Below, piece after piece: positions 1 through 10,900 of a stretch of DNA of 64,000 bases (positions are counted from its first letter, which is position 1; each line of letters begins with the position of its first letter). The notes under the pieces were generated by a model, which worked only from the letters and a program-made list of their open reading frames with translations, ran no database searches and was not told the DNA's origin. The DNA is from Gremmenia infestans (Eukaryota > Ascomycota > Leotiomycetes > Helotiales > Hamatocanthoscyphaceae): the NCBI GenBank assembly GCA_032629725.1, contig JAFEVB010000015.1, forward strand, positions 868,001 through 932,000. Direction: 5' to 3'. The translations under genes and the position numbers were made by a program.

Positions 1-1018
1 ACGGAGGAGGGTAAGTATACTATATATATATAGCACTAAATACTCTGGAACGCTAACTTCAACCATGAATAAAATTGTATGTTGAGTATAAGGGATCCAA
101 CGATAGAAAGAAAAATGATGGAAACGAGACGAGTCGTGCTGCTTTCTCTTCATTCATTTTCCCGAGAATCTTCGGAGTTCTTCATCCAGTCTTGTCTTGA
201 GTAACCTACTACATAAGTAGGTAAGCATGCGTTCCACGAAGCTCCACGAGGATATCATGTCATGATACACGGTTGAAATATTAATGCTGTGGTGTATCTG
301 TGTACGAAGAAAACGCGACGCCCGGAGGAGAACGTGCGTACTGTATTGTACCTGCGTGCTGTGAGTGAGGTTCACGAGTGCATGCCTTGCCATCCATGCC
401 TCTCTTAGGTTTAGTTCGCTTGTTCTGGCTATAAGAAATGGAAGGAAGGGCACTTTTCTTATGATGGATGTCGCGGAATATATATCCCATCCCACCTTTC
501 TCCGCTACTTCATTCTTTCATTCTTTCATCATCCATTCCATTTACGTTTCTCTGCTACTTCTTACTCCCACATCAACGCCGTTGTCTATGTCGAAGCATT
601 CCTAATCGCGTTATGGCGTGCAGTATGATTGTTTAATTGGACGTTTGAGAGCTGCAGCTTATATTTCCTTCACCTGCCTGCTTGTAGTCTTTTTCGCATC
701 TTCTGATTTCACCTTCACTCGTGTGAACAGTACTGTACGTCGACTTCAATTTCTTGGGGGGGATACTTCTCATGTCTTTTCGCAAATCTTTTGAATTCTA
801 AAATCGGGTTGAATCTAAATCCCGAAACCCGGGGGCGGGTTTCTTTTTATATAGTAGTAATTTCATTCTATGTAGAAGCCTTGCAAAAGAGTTGATTTCA
901 TAAGCTAGGCTTTATGATCTTGCTTTATATGCGAGCTAGATGAATGAATAGCACGAGTTCTGAAAAGTGCGGGGTTAAGAAGCTATTCCAGAGCAGAGAA
1001 ATAGGTACATATTGATCC

Positions 1019-1179
1019 TACGAAGACCCGGAGACCCGTAAAGTCCGTGGGCTGCATAGCAAGGCTTTGGGTTGGAGTCGAAGGAGTTGACTGCGTGGGC
1101 GAGACAGTATGCGAGGGGCAAGCTTACTAGCCTCGAGGAGTTCCTTAAGAACCATCCTCTGCCGTCTTTGGAAGGTTGA
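1019..1179 (+). pseudogene. Possible frameshifted C-terminal coding relic
   Basis: Two adjacent reading frames look protein-like and follow each other. From 1019 a frame reads YEDPETRKVRGLHSKALG and stops at 1090; from about 1072 another frame gives ESKELTAWARQYARGKLTS and then a Leu/Pro-rich end with a TGA at 1177-1179. A single frameshift near 1072-1080 would join them into the last 50 or so residues of a protein. I do not recognise the parent family. It may be chance; the call rests only on amino-acid texture. Confidence 0.25.
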
Positions 1180-1420
1180 TATAATCTCAGCTCTATACCT
1201 TGATGCAGAAGGAGAGGAGTGACTCGCAGATCTAATTTACTGTTACTATTAAATATATTTCCCTTGACATCTTAAGAAGCATGAGCATGATATGAAGCGC
1301 CGTTACCACCTGCTAGCGGCGCTCAGGTACAAGAAGATGGGCGGCTCGCAAATGTAAGCGGCGCATATTATACAAAGGGTGCGCAGCTAGCCTCGCGCAT
1401 CGTAAATTTGCTATGAGATA

Positions 1421-1444
1421 CGCCGCTAGCATATGCTAGCGGCG
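1421..1444. repeat. 24-bp perfect palindrome
   Basis: The sequence CGCCGCTAGCAT followed by ATGCTAGCGGCG is its own reverse complement over 24 bp. The right half (TGCTAGCGGCGC) also occurs at 1311-1322, and GCGGCGC recurs near 1360. The cluster of related half sites within 140 bp suggests remains of a fold-back element; no function can be assigned. Confidence 0.7.
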
Positions 1445-1741
1445 CAACAGTATAACCACAACCACAACAGCATGGCTGTCAAAGACTCAAAGATCCAGAT
1501 GCGAACTTGGTCCATCTCTAGCCTGGCTATGTATTTCGTATATTTTCGTAGAGCAATGACTATGTACAAATTATATCAAGACAAGTTCACGGTGGAAAGA
1601 GCCTGTGTGCCTTAACGCCGATGTCATCCAAAGTAGAGATCTATCTATATAATCGAGCCTTCACACGCGACGTCCGATCCATGGCTACCGGAGCCAACAT
1701 TCGGGATTTAAGGAACTGGTGGGAAGTGTCTCGGGAACACC

Positions 1742-3124
1742 TCAGAGATCCTTCTTATAAGCATGCTCTGGCTTATGCGTCGTCTCGTAATCGACATGCA
1801 CATACGCCCTCTCCACATCTGGAAGACTCTCCAGCTTAATCTGCAACTCCTCAGCGACATCATGTGTGTCCCTCAGACTCCTGCTGGCATTCATCACCAC
1901 ATCAACTTCAGCAATGAGTCTCGGTCCGCTGTGATAGACTCGAACGGTATCGATACCTTCGATGTCGGGCGAATGGGTGAGGCAGACGTATGTGATGAGT
2001 TGTTGCGTATCCACAGATGCAGTGACACCGACGAGGAGCAAGAACTCTGAGAATGCGGTATGCAGCCAGATACAAGAAATGACGCATGAGAGTATAATAG
2101 CTCCCATAGGATCAATCCACCATGCCAATTTTGAACCTCCCACGGACGTCAATATACCGAACCCATTGATGAACAAATCGTTCCTGTGATCCTGCCACAA
2201 GATGTTGATCTGCGAATACTTGTCTTTCAACGCCCAGCAATAAAGCCAGAGCGAGAATTTGGTGGCAAACGCAACAGCGACGGCAATGACGGACGGGAGA
2301 TGGAATTTAAGGACGCCTTGATTTCCTTCAACGAGCTCGCGGATCGAAAAGGCTATGAGGATGAACGATACAGCTGTCATGATGAAGCAGAAGGCGATAT
2401 TGCCCACCGTCTCCAGCCGTGCTTTTCCAGACGGGAAACGGTTTGGATCTACTCTTTTGACAGCGCGGTTTGTGACAATAAGGGTAACGTTGGACAAAGG
2501 GTCAAAAACAGCATCAGCCATGGTCGTGAAGAGGGAGAGTGAGCCAGAGGAGATAGCACCGTATAGCTGCAGGCCTGCGAGCGCAATGTTCGCGGCGAAT
2601 GAGGCGTAGACTGCGATTTGGAATTGTAGATGGTCGTCGCCAGCTTCTTGCTTTGCTTCTGCAAGGTGGTCTTCGACGGGCTTAAGCATACGCTCTATGT
2701 TCTCGTTCTGCGTCTCGTAGAACTTCTGGACCTTGCGTGCCTTGTAGGCATCTTTGTTGAATTTGATTGGGCCGCATCCATCTCTCTTGCGCGACGAGTT
2801 GGCTGCGATGTCGCGGAGCTGATTCTCGTTCTTCAAAGCCGAGGACAGCTGGTAGGGGTCATTTTCGCGGGTATATCGGGGAGGGCGCTGGTCTTCGAGG
2901 TCTTGCATTCCGTGAGATGTATGTCTGGATATTGGGTCGTGGGCTTCATCTTGCGCCGCCACGGGCTCGAAGGCTGTCGTGGCACCAGGTTTTGTCGAGG
3001 TGTTTGCTTGAAGCGGCGTGTGATTCTCCGACCGTGACTGTGAATGCTCGGAGCGAATGGGATTTGGGTGGAAAGGATGAGGATGCATCGTGATGGTATT
3101 CGAAAATTCCGGGTTGAATGCCAT
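1742..3124 (-). CDS. Cation diffusion facilitator (CDF) family metal transporter
   Basis: A 460-residue intronless frame for a CDF (cation efflux) transporter, a metal/proton antiporter in the vacuolar, Golgi or other internal membrane. Residues 1-160 are a hydrophilic, probably disordered cytosolic tail. Hydrophobic segments follow from about 170 to 370, and a soluble C-terminal domain of the CDF dimerisation type (about 375-455) ends the protein. The metal-site motif in the second membrane helix reads DAVFD (Asp204, Asp208), and the paired motif later reads QDHRND (Asp312, His313, Asp316). A DxxxD site instead of HxxxD is typical of Mn/Fe-type CDFs (plant MTP8-11 and fungal MMT-like groups), so manganese or iron is a better guess than zinc. 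That substrate call is inference. The ATG at 3124 is the first in frame. Confidence 0.9.
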   Translation of the reverse strand: MAFNPEFSNTITMHPHPFHPNPIRSEHSQSRSENHTPLQANTSTKPGATTAFEPVAAQDEAHDPISRHTSHGMQDLEDQRPPRYTRENDPYQLSSALKNENQLRDIAANSSRKRDGCGPIKFNKDAYKARKVQKFYETQNENIERMLKPVEDHLAEAKQEAGDDHLQFQIAVYASFAANIALAGLQLYGAISSGSLSLFTTMADAVFDPLSNVTLIVTNRAVKRVDPNRFPSGKARLETVGNIAFCFIMTAVSFILIAFSIRELVEGNQGVLKFHLPSVIAVAVAFATKFSLWLYCWALKDKYSQINILWQDHRNDLFINGFGILTSVGGSKLAWWIDPMGAIILSCVISCIWLHTAFSEFLLLVGVTASVDTQQLITYVCLTHSPDIEGIDTVRVYHSGPRLIAEVDVVMNASRSLRDTHDVAEELQIKLESLPDVERAYVHVDYETTHKPEHAYKKDL

Positions 3125-4027
3125 GGTGTCGGGCGTATTGAATAGAAAACAGTCGGAGATAAAGGGATTTCGTACGTAGAGCAGAGAGAAGATGGTCCTG
3201 CGGTTACTTGCGCAGATACTGTAGAAAGAAGACTGAAATACAAGAGGAAGGGAAGAAGCGCCAAGTGTTGAAAACCGCCCAAAAAGTAGTCAGTCAAACC
3301 TGCCTTATGAGCTGCTGAATATCGGTGAATTTAATTGGCATGAGGCTCAGCCCAGCTCAGCGGTGGCAAGTCCTTGCTTGGCATTGCCCTACATGACGAC
3401 GGCCGTCGAAACCATACCCTATTTTTCATGGGCTCCATCGTGACTTTTCAGGACAAAACATGTGAGTGATGGAGATGTGAGATGAAGTTGTACAGAAATT
3501 TAGAAGCTTCATGTCTCATTACTGAAACCCTTGGTACTGTATGGTAGTGGAAAGGTAACAAGGTACGGCGCCTCCCGGATCCTCCCGACACACTTCACAG
3601 GACCCCGATTACCTTGGTATTCCGACTCACCAATCTCATGAGAAGGATTCACATGGATCTTAGTAGTACTCTCTTTTAATTCGAATACCAAGAAATGATC
3701 GTGATCTATTACATCTTGGCAGATCTTGTACAACGGAATGTGAAGCACAGAAGAAGATTTCCGGATTTATGCGACATCAGCTGAATGCAAAGATAACCAG
3801 TCTAACAAGTATTATATGTTTGTATAGTAGGTATATAGTACCTACTCATAAGAAGAGACTCGCTATGCTACGCTACGCTATGCTTCAAGAGACGTTTTCT
3901 CTCACCCCAAAAAAACGCCTGAACAAAGAAACCTCCTCCGTCGAGGTGTGGGGTATAACGTCCAGAAATATCCTCCCTTCCCATCATTTATTACAAGATA
4001 TACAGATAGATACTGTTGGAAATTAAG
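3125..4027. other. Intergenic region between two minus-strand genes
   Basis: This contains the upstream region of the CDF transporter and the 3' flank of the ERF4 gene. Overlapping short frames on both strands (for example 3509-3748 and 3769-4026) lack protein-like texture. I see no RNA gene or repeat. Confidence 0.55.
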
Positions 4028-6001
4028 TTATTGCGTGGCTCCAGAGTGCCCTGTCCCCATTCTGTCACTTGCTGCCATCACCGACGCGTCTTGGAAGTCG
4101 GGGTCAGGAATTTGAAAATCGAGCTGCAAATTTTCGATTAGCAGGTATTCTCGTCTTAAGTTTCAAAGGGCATATATAACTCACATTCATGTACCCAGTC
4201 CTCCTCAACGGCACAATTCTCGGCGCACTATCTGGTCCCTCTTTGCTCTTCCCTTGCATCTGTTTGTTCCATTCCTCCAGATACTTCTCCACATTCTGTA
4301 ACCTTGATTTCACGGCTGAGAATCCAAGGTCATCCCATATCCATCCAGTCAATACCCCCATTACGTTATCGAACATGTTTCGCACTCCCCAGGGATTGAA
4401 GGCTCGTATTAGTTCGTTGTTGACTTTTTCTATGATTGTTCGGAATTCTTGCTCCGATACCCCAGCCGGGTCTAATACCTCGGGGTACAAATTCGAGAAT
4501 GTAGGTGCTAAATCGCCTGCTAACATCCAATTTCGTCGTATGCGTAGTATCCGCGTACTTTGGTAGAGAGGTGACGAAAGTGGGACGTGAGAATTCATGT
4601 GTGGGAAACACGGATGTTGAGGGCCCCATTCATCTATGGCAACCCCAGGACCGTCAGAGCCGATTATGGATGTGCTGTCCGACAGTGCAGGCCCTATGCC
4701 AGCATCGAAAGAAGGATTCGAGGCATTGTGTGGTAGACGTGAAGTGCCTTGGGCATCATAGGGACTGGGGAGCCCGCGTTCGAGATCGGTAGACATGACT
4801 GAATTCCCTTGATCAAATGTAAGGCCGGATGTTGGTGCTTGTGGATGAGAAATGCTTTGGCCTCTTTTCCTAAAGCCTGTGAGAGGTCTTTGCTCAGCTT
4901 CCTCCTGGTGCTCAATTGCTCGTCCCTTGCCTTTGTCGAGTTTAGTCGGAATTGTAGATTCACCACTTTTTCGTCGCTGGATATCGATGCTGACGCTTCT
5001 CGGTAACGAGATTCTATTCGAATCGTGTGAGCTTCCACTTCTCTCAACCTGTAGACTTGCCCTCGTCGACCCTAAATGTAGACTCTGCCTCTTCTCAGGT
5101 AGTGTCAAGAGAGGATATGATCCTCCGGCAGTTGATCCTTGACGCGGAGAACTGATGTCGGGATGCGATAATGGAATAGCAATAACATCAACGTCTTCGA
5201 CCTGCGAACGATTCCTCTTCCTCGTCGGGACTCTTGGAGTCGAGTTTGTTGGGTTCCACAATCCCCGAGTCGTAATTGGGTGTCGTGGTCTCGATCCAAG
5301 GCTGCTACCACCAGTGCCAGAACGACTTCGGAAGGGAGAATTGAATTCGGGGTTCCCGCCACCGATAAAAGCGTTGCGCAAACTCCAGCGACTAGGGCTC
5401 GTCACTCTGAGGTGTGGTTTTCCTTCTGTGATGGGTATTGGTGATGTTGCGGATGGATAAGGGGGTTGAAAGGTAGGCGAAGGAATTCTGGGGTTCGCTG
5501 TCGATGAGCCGGCGGCATTGATATTGGAAGGACGGGACTCGGACTGAGACTGAGTCTGAGGATACGGCAGATGCGTTATGGAGGTTTTCCGGTCTTTCTT
5601 GTAAGCTTCAGCTTGCGACGCCACTGGAACGACTTCGGGTCTCGTCCTCGTGGGTGTCGCCGTCGTACTGGTGGCAGCGGATGGGAGTGGTGTTGATGAA
5701 TTATGATGTTGCGATTCTTCGAGTCGTTCGGGTTCGGTTGTGAATGCAGCGGTTCGGTACCAAAGCGGTTAAGATAGGGGCAAGCGCTGGAAGAGGAAAG
5801 AGCCAGAGGAAGGGGAAAGGGAAAGCGCTGCTGCAGGAACAACGGCGAGGACAGTTTAGCGACGGAAGAATCTGCTGAATAGGGATAGGGATGGGGATTG
5901 GTCGAGAGTGAGAGTGAGAATGAGAGTGAGAGTGAGAGTGATTGTGACTGTGACTGTGACTGAGACTGTGACTGAGACTGTGATTTCTTGGAGTTACTCA
6001 T
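4028..6001 (-). CDS. ERF4: Ras modification protein ERF4-like (palmitoyltransferase subunit); 5' end unresolved
   Basis: The last 150 residues match the Erf4/golgin-7 domain: ILRIRRNWMLAGDLAPTFS, then NLYPEVLDPAGVSEQEF, AFNPWGVRNM and LTGWIWDDLG. Erf4 partners the DHHC enzyme Erf2 at the ER/Golgi to palmitoylate Ras-type GTPases. A 61-bp intron at 4124-4184 (GTGAGT...CTAAT...CAG) joins MN to LDFQIPDPDFQ, giving a stop at 4028. The long N-terminal part is Ser/Pro/Arg-rich and probably disordered. The main frame stays open upstream to 5767, where TAA closes it, and has no ATG between 5624 and 5767. A first exon must therefore lie upstream. The ATG at 6001, opening an (SQ)n/(SL)n tract in another frame, is one candidate and the ATG at 6079 another; the linking intron could not be fixed. 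The domain call is firm, the start is not. Confidence 0.8.
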
Positions 6002-6215
6002 GATTCCATAACCATATCCATACGATATTTCATATCTCGTTCTTGTAGGTCTCTTTTCTTGCTTCCGTGTGTGCATCACTTTCCCTCACAATGCGGCGAG
6101 GGAGACCAGTCTGTTTAAATCAAGCCGCACCAGCACGTACAGTAAGTACACCCATCAATAATCCGAAGATCCCATCCCGTCTCCTTTTCTTTTTTGCCCC
6201 TGCCATGGCTACCCT

Positions 6216-6245
6216 ACCTTACCTTACCTTACCTTACCTTACCTT
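6216..6245. repeat. (ACCTT)n microsatellite
   Basis: Six uninterrupted 5-bp units upstream of the ERF4-like gene. The same motif appears more loosely at 48800-48825. Confidence 0.85.
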
Positions 6246-7655
6246 ACTCTACCGTATCCTAACCTGTCCTGTGCCCCTCGCTCATCCCCGTTCGTCGCGT
6301 CAATTAAAGCATCTTCATCTTCGCGTGCGTGTTATTTGTGTTTTTACCGTAATCTCCTACGCGGACAAAGGCACAACCGGGACCATCGCTCAAGCTTTAA
6401 AGCCAGACTCAAACCATACTGTCGGTACATCGATCGCTACTTCAAACTTCTCGTGTCGTGTCTCCTGCATCCCATCACCATCTTTAGAAAAAACACGTTA
6501 CATTATTACCCCGTGTCGCTTTGGCCTTTCTTGTTGTTGAAGCGTGTACTGTATAGCATACGGTGATTATGCTAATGACATGATCTCATAACTTCATGCG
6601 GCTGAAATGTCTACAGTAGGAGGAGCATGAATCCCCAATTCGAATCCCCATTCAGAGTTCAATAGTTCCAGAACTAAACACTACCCGTAGCATACACCAT
6701 ACGAATACGTGTCCGTTCTACCGGGATTCCACTTGCGCTGATCCTAGTTGTTTGCAAATCATCAGTGTCAGTCAGCCTTGTCTCGTCAAATCTAATACTC
6801 CGTACTATATTGATGTCATGCCACCACTATCATCATCATCATCATTATATGACATTGGCCGTGCGAGGAGCTATGTTTACGGAGTAATCTGGTTTTTAAT
6901 TTATTTTTATAGAGTATCTGCACCCCTGTTTCATTCAGGAGCTTCAACTTCAAGCCGGAACAGAAACAGAGTAAAAGCAATACATCTACAGTATCTCTCA
7001 CTTAAATTCAGTCCTTGAAAATATACCCAGTCTTACTCAATTCCTTCCCTCAGCCCTCCAACCCTCGTCCCCATCCCCCCCTTTTGTTCTCTTTTTTTTT
7101 AAAAAAAAACGAAGAGGTCCGCTAACTTAACGGCAGTCAACTAGCCCAGCCCAGCCCAGCCCAGCCAGCCACTTTTGCAACGGCCGCTCTAGCGCCATGT
7201 ACTTACTACACCGTACCGTCTCATTTTAAACATGCAACGCATTTCTCCCTAAAATTACTTTACCTCCCTCTCCCGTTCTATAAATCTCCTTAGTAAAATC
7301 TGTTAATAACACAGGAGTGATCACTTCTACGGCATTCTGGTTGCTGTAGACTTGACTGGTATTCGGTATGACTAGCTAATTTGGTGGTTGCAACACGACG
7401 AGGTTATCGCCGCTTGCTGACTAAGCTAGCGCTAAGTCACACCACACGACTAGAAAGGCTCAGCCATATTATACATCTCACGTTCCCCACCCCTTCCCCC
7501 ATTTTCTAATACCTACCGGATCCCTTCACCTTCATACAACTCCATATACTACTACATAAGAGTCATATGTATATAGTATGTAATTAACATTAAATCACAC
7601 TCCCTATTTTCCCTACCTCAACCTAGCATTAAATAATTCTTTAAATAATTCTTCC

Positions 7656-7680
7656 ATTCATTCATTCATTCATTCATTCA
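7656..7680. repeat. (ATTC)n microsatellite
   Basis: About six uninterrupted 4-bp units in non-coding DNA between the ERF4-like gene and the histidine kinase gene. Confidence 0.85.
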
Positions 7681-7946
7681 CACCTATCCATCTCCATCAT
7701 CCATCCCGTTCTTTTCCCGGCACTGCGCCTATCCGTTCCTCTTGCTTCAAACTCCCGATCCGTCCTAGCAGTCGTGTCGTGGAACCTGCCGTATGTATAG
7801 TATACTTCTGTGAACTCCCCTGACCTGACCTGACCAGACCAAAAAAAGCCTATTCAATCTCCAAATCCAAATCCGATTTCGTTTTCTCCAGTCCCCTCTT
7901 TCTTTCTCACGAGCTAGATATTGCAAGCCAGCCAGCTCTACCAAAC

Positions 7947-10900
7947 TCATTTCGCCCCCTCCACTTCCACATCCATTTTCGCTTCTACCGACCCATCCAA
8001 AATATCCGTCTGCTCCAAAATCCTCATAGCCTCCCTCCTAAGATCTTCCAACATACCCCTCAACTCCCTCATCGGCACTGGTTTCGTCAAAAACAGATCC
8101 ACCCCACTACTAAATGCTTCCTGCCTCGTGTTCGGATTAGCCGCGCCCGTCAACGCGATTAATCGCGTTGGCTCCAGCCCCTCATCCCGTTCAAAGCGGC
8201 GGATGTGTCGCGTAGAGTCGATGCCCGACATGATGGGCATGGAGATGTCCATGAAGATGACGTCGAAGGCGCCACCACTGTTTTTGTACGTGTTGAGTGC
8301 TTCGAGGCCGTTAGTCGCTGTGCTGTGCGTTATGCCCAGTTTGCGCATCGTTGCTATGAGGAGCTTGAGGTTTATCTCGTTGTCTTCCACCAGGAGGACG
8401 CGGAGGTCTTTGGGCTGGATGACGACGGGGACGGCGTTTGTGGGTGGGTTGTCCTCTTTTCCTGAATCAAGGGGTTTTCTGGAGGCATCGGGGGTGAATT
8501 GAGATTCAAGTTCTTTCGCAGGTGCTGAGCCGTTAATGGGGTCCGTAGGGTGAGGCGTTAAAATCGCAGTATGAGTTGGAGGGAAATATGATGTCCCGGC
8601 TGTAGGTGGGCTGACTTTGTGACCATCAAGCTCCGATTCTGGGATGGGGCCGGTATGCTGAACAAATGCACTGTGTAGAGACTTTGCAACTTTATGTGGA
8701 CCATATCTGGGATCATCAGCATTGTGCAAGCTTATCAGGGGAGGAAAGGACTCACGGTTGCTGATGATAGAATATTTGAAAAGCCCCACAAGAATGCATC
8801 TTTGGACCTGGGTGGTAAGTACTACAAAGGACGATTGCAACTGATTTGCCAGACTTCGTTGGTCTATCGCAGGTGTAAGATTGCAAGATATCTTTCACGG
8901 ATCTTTCTCCCATTCCAGATTCCATGATCACGACCACATCAGTACTGGTTTCCGCTGCGGCAGTGGTGCTGAGTTCCATATCAAACCATTCACTCATCAT
9001 GGTCTGGACAGATGATTTGAGGAGCATGGCAGCCTCAACTTCAGCAGACAGTATCCCGGTTGGCTCCTCTGCGATATCGGGATACTTGTCGAAACTCTCC
9101 AAGGAATACCTAAACCCTTTTGTAGCCACTCTCGCTTCCGCAACATAATTCGGACCGTCAGACTTGGTAGGCGTGCTCATTTCCGTCAGGGGTATTCGGA
9201 CTGTAGCCTCAGTCCCCGTGCCCTGTTCACTCACAAAGTCTATCGAACCACCTAAATCCTGGATGATATGGCGTACAATACTGAGACCAAGGCCTGCTCC
9301 AGTAGCCAGAGAATCCTCTTGGGTAAACGGCTTGTAAAGTCTGTGCTTGAGGAACTCTTTGCTAATCCCCTTCCCAGAATCCTTGACTTTCAACGTTAAT
9401 ATAGGTCGTGCTCTCTTACCCTGAGAAAGTGGTTCCTTTTCTACTTCCAGTGAGACTTTTATGAATCCAGACTTGGTATATTTCATGGCATTGCTGAAAA
9501 GATTCATCAATATCCTGCTCCAGGCACCAGGATCCATTTCGAATGTCCAATTTGGATGCCATGCGATGTCCGTAATGATTGTGAGAGGCAAATTTTTCGA
9601 ATTGATTGAGGAATTACGCTTATGTTTTGATGACGGGTCAAGCACAGACCTGCTGATGCTGTGGCCGGCATACATGCTTTCAATAACTTCTTCAGATAAC
9701 ACACACATATCTGCGGTATCCTCAGCATCATCATCAATCGGGTGCTCCTTGAACTGCTTTTTTCTCCGCTTGCCAGTGAATTTTGTTATTCTGATTTTGT
9801 TCTTCGCTTTCCTATTGACCTTGGAGAAGTCAAGAACGTGGTTGATGGTATCTAAAAGCACCTTCCCAGAAGCATGAATGTTGTTGACCATATCCTCTTG
9901 ATCTTCAGTCATGGGAGTCTCCTGTAGAAATTCCACACTAGCTAAAACACCATGAAGCGGGGACCGCAGTTCGTGAGAAATGCTTGATATAAAATCGGAC
10001 TTCATCTTGTCTAGGACTTGTGCTGACAGGCGAGCTACCTCTGCCATTGCGCTATTGCCAAACGCAGCGAGGTAGGTCAAGTCTTCATAGGGGCATAACG
10101 ATCTAGTGGGAGAGGTTGAAAATACCAGAGTACCAGCAAACCAACGCTCTCTACTATTGTCCCAGAGCGGGAACCAAAAGACACTGCGTGCCGTTGGGAA
10201 AACTTTCAATATGGCCTTTGCTTCAGCCTCTTTAGATAGTCGGTTTCGACGGGCTTTCGTGTCTTGGGATGAAGGATGCAGAGTCGAATTTGGCTCAGAG
10301 TCCCTTCCGGATTGTTGATCCGAGTCACCAGAGGAATATGAGCCGTCTCCATCGAAATTAAAGACTAGAAAAACATCAGCCAATTAATATGTATTCCAAA
10401 TGCAGAAGAGTTCATAGCAGGTAGCTTTTAGAGGCCTTTATTTGCCCCGACTCTGCTGGAATGAGAATCAAATTGGACTTACTCTTGCCGTGTGGATATC
10501 TCTTCAGTAGTCTCCTTAGCATGCTTTCAGGGAGCTGCACCTTTCCCTCCGGAATCTGGTGTCCGAGAAGGCTCGAGCGGTGTCGACTGCTAAAGCCCAA
10601 AACACTGCAGTACTTTTCACTCGCTTCAGTGTGCTGGGCAGAATCGGATGCTGATGCTGCACTTATGTCAAGATCTGGGACAGATTGTTTGCGCCCAGAC
10701 TCATCTTCGCTACTTGTATGCGATTTGTCGGTTTGGAAGGCGCCTGGTGCCTTTTCTTCCATCACATTCTTATCGGCACTTCCCCCGAAAGATCCCACGC
10801 TAGCGTCAAAGAAGGCGACTCCTTCGACTCCAATGGCTTCCCGTATTAAATTACTTGCGCGAGAGAAGACCCGTTTTAAATCAGTTGATAGTAAAGCGTC

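Larger units (their letters stand above)
1..1741. other. Intergenic region without a supported gene
   Basis: No open frame here looks protein-like along its length; the 60-113 codon frames on both strands overlap each other and have no intron or domain signals. The stretch holds a short hairpin at 824-843, a probable decayed coding fragment at 1019-1179, and a palindrome at 1421-1444 with a half copy at 1311-1322. The right end abuts the stop codon of the CDF transporter. Confidence 0.6.
6002..7946. other. Long intergenic region with simple repeats
   Basis: About 1.9 kb between two minus-strand genes with no convincing frame. It holds several simple repeats: six ACCTT units at 6216-6245, a CAGCC-type run near 7142-7170, an oligo-T/oligo-A run near 7090, and (ATTC)n at 7656-7680. 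Part must be the upstream region and possibly the first exon of the ERF4 gene; the right part is the 3' flank of the hybrid histidine kinase. Confidence 0.6.

Noticed and set aside
154..628. Overlapping 69-113 codon frames on both strands
   Set aside because: They occupy the same DNA in opposite frames, have no domain texture and no splice or start context.
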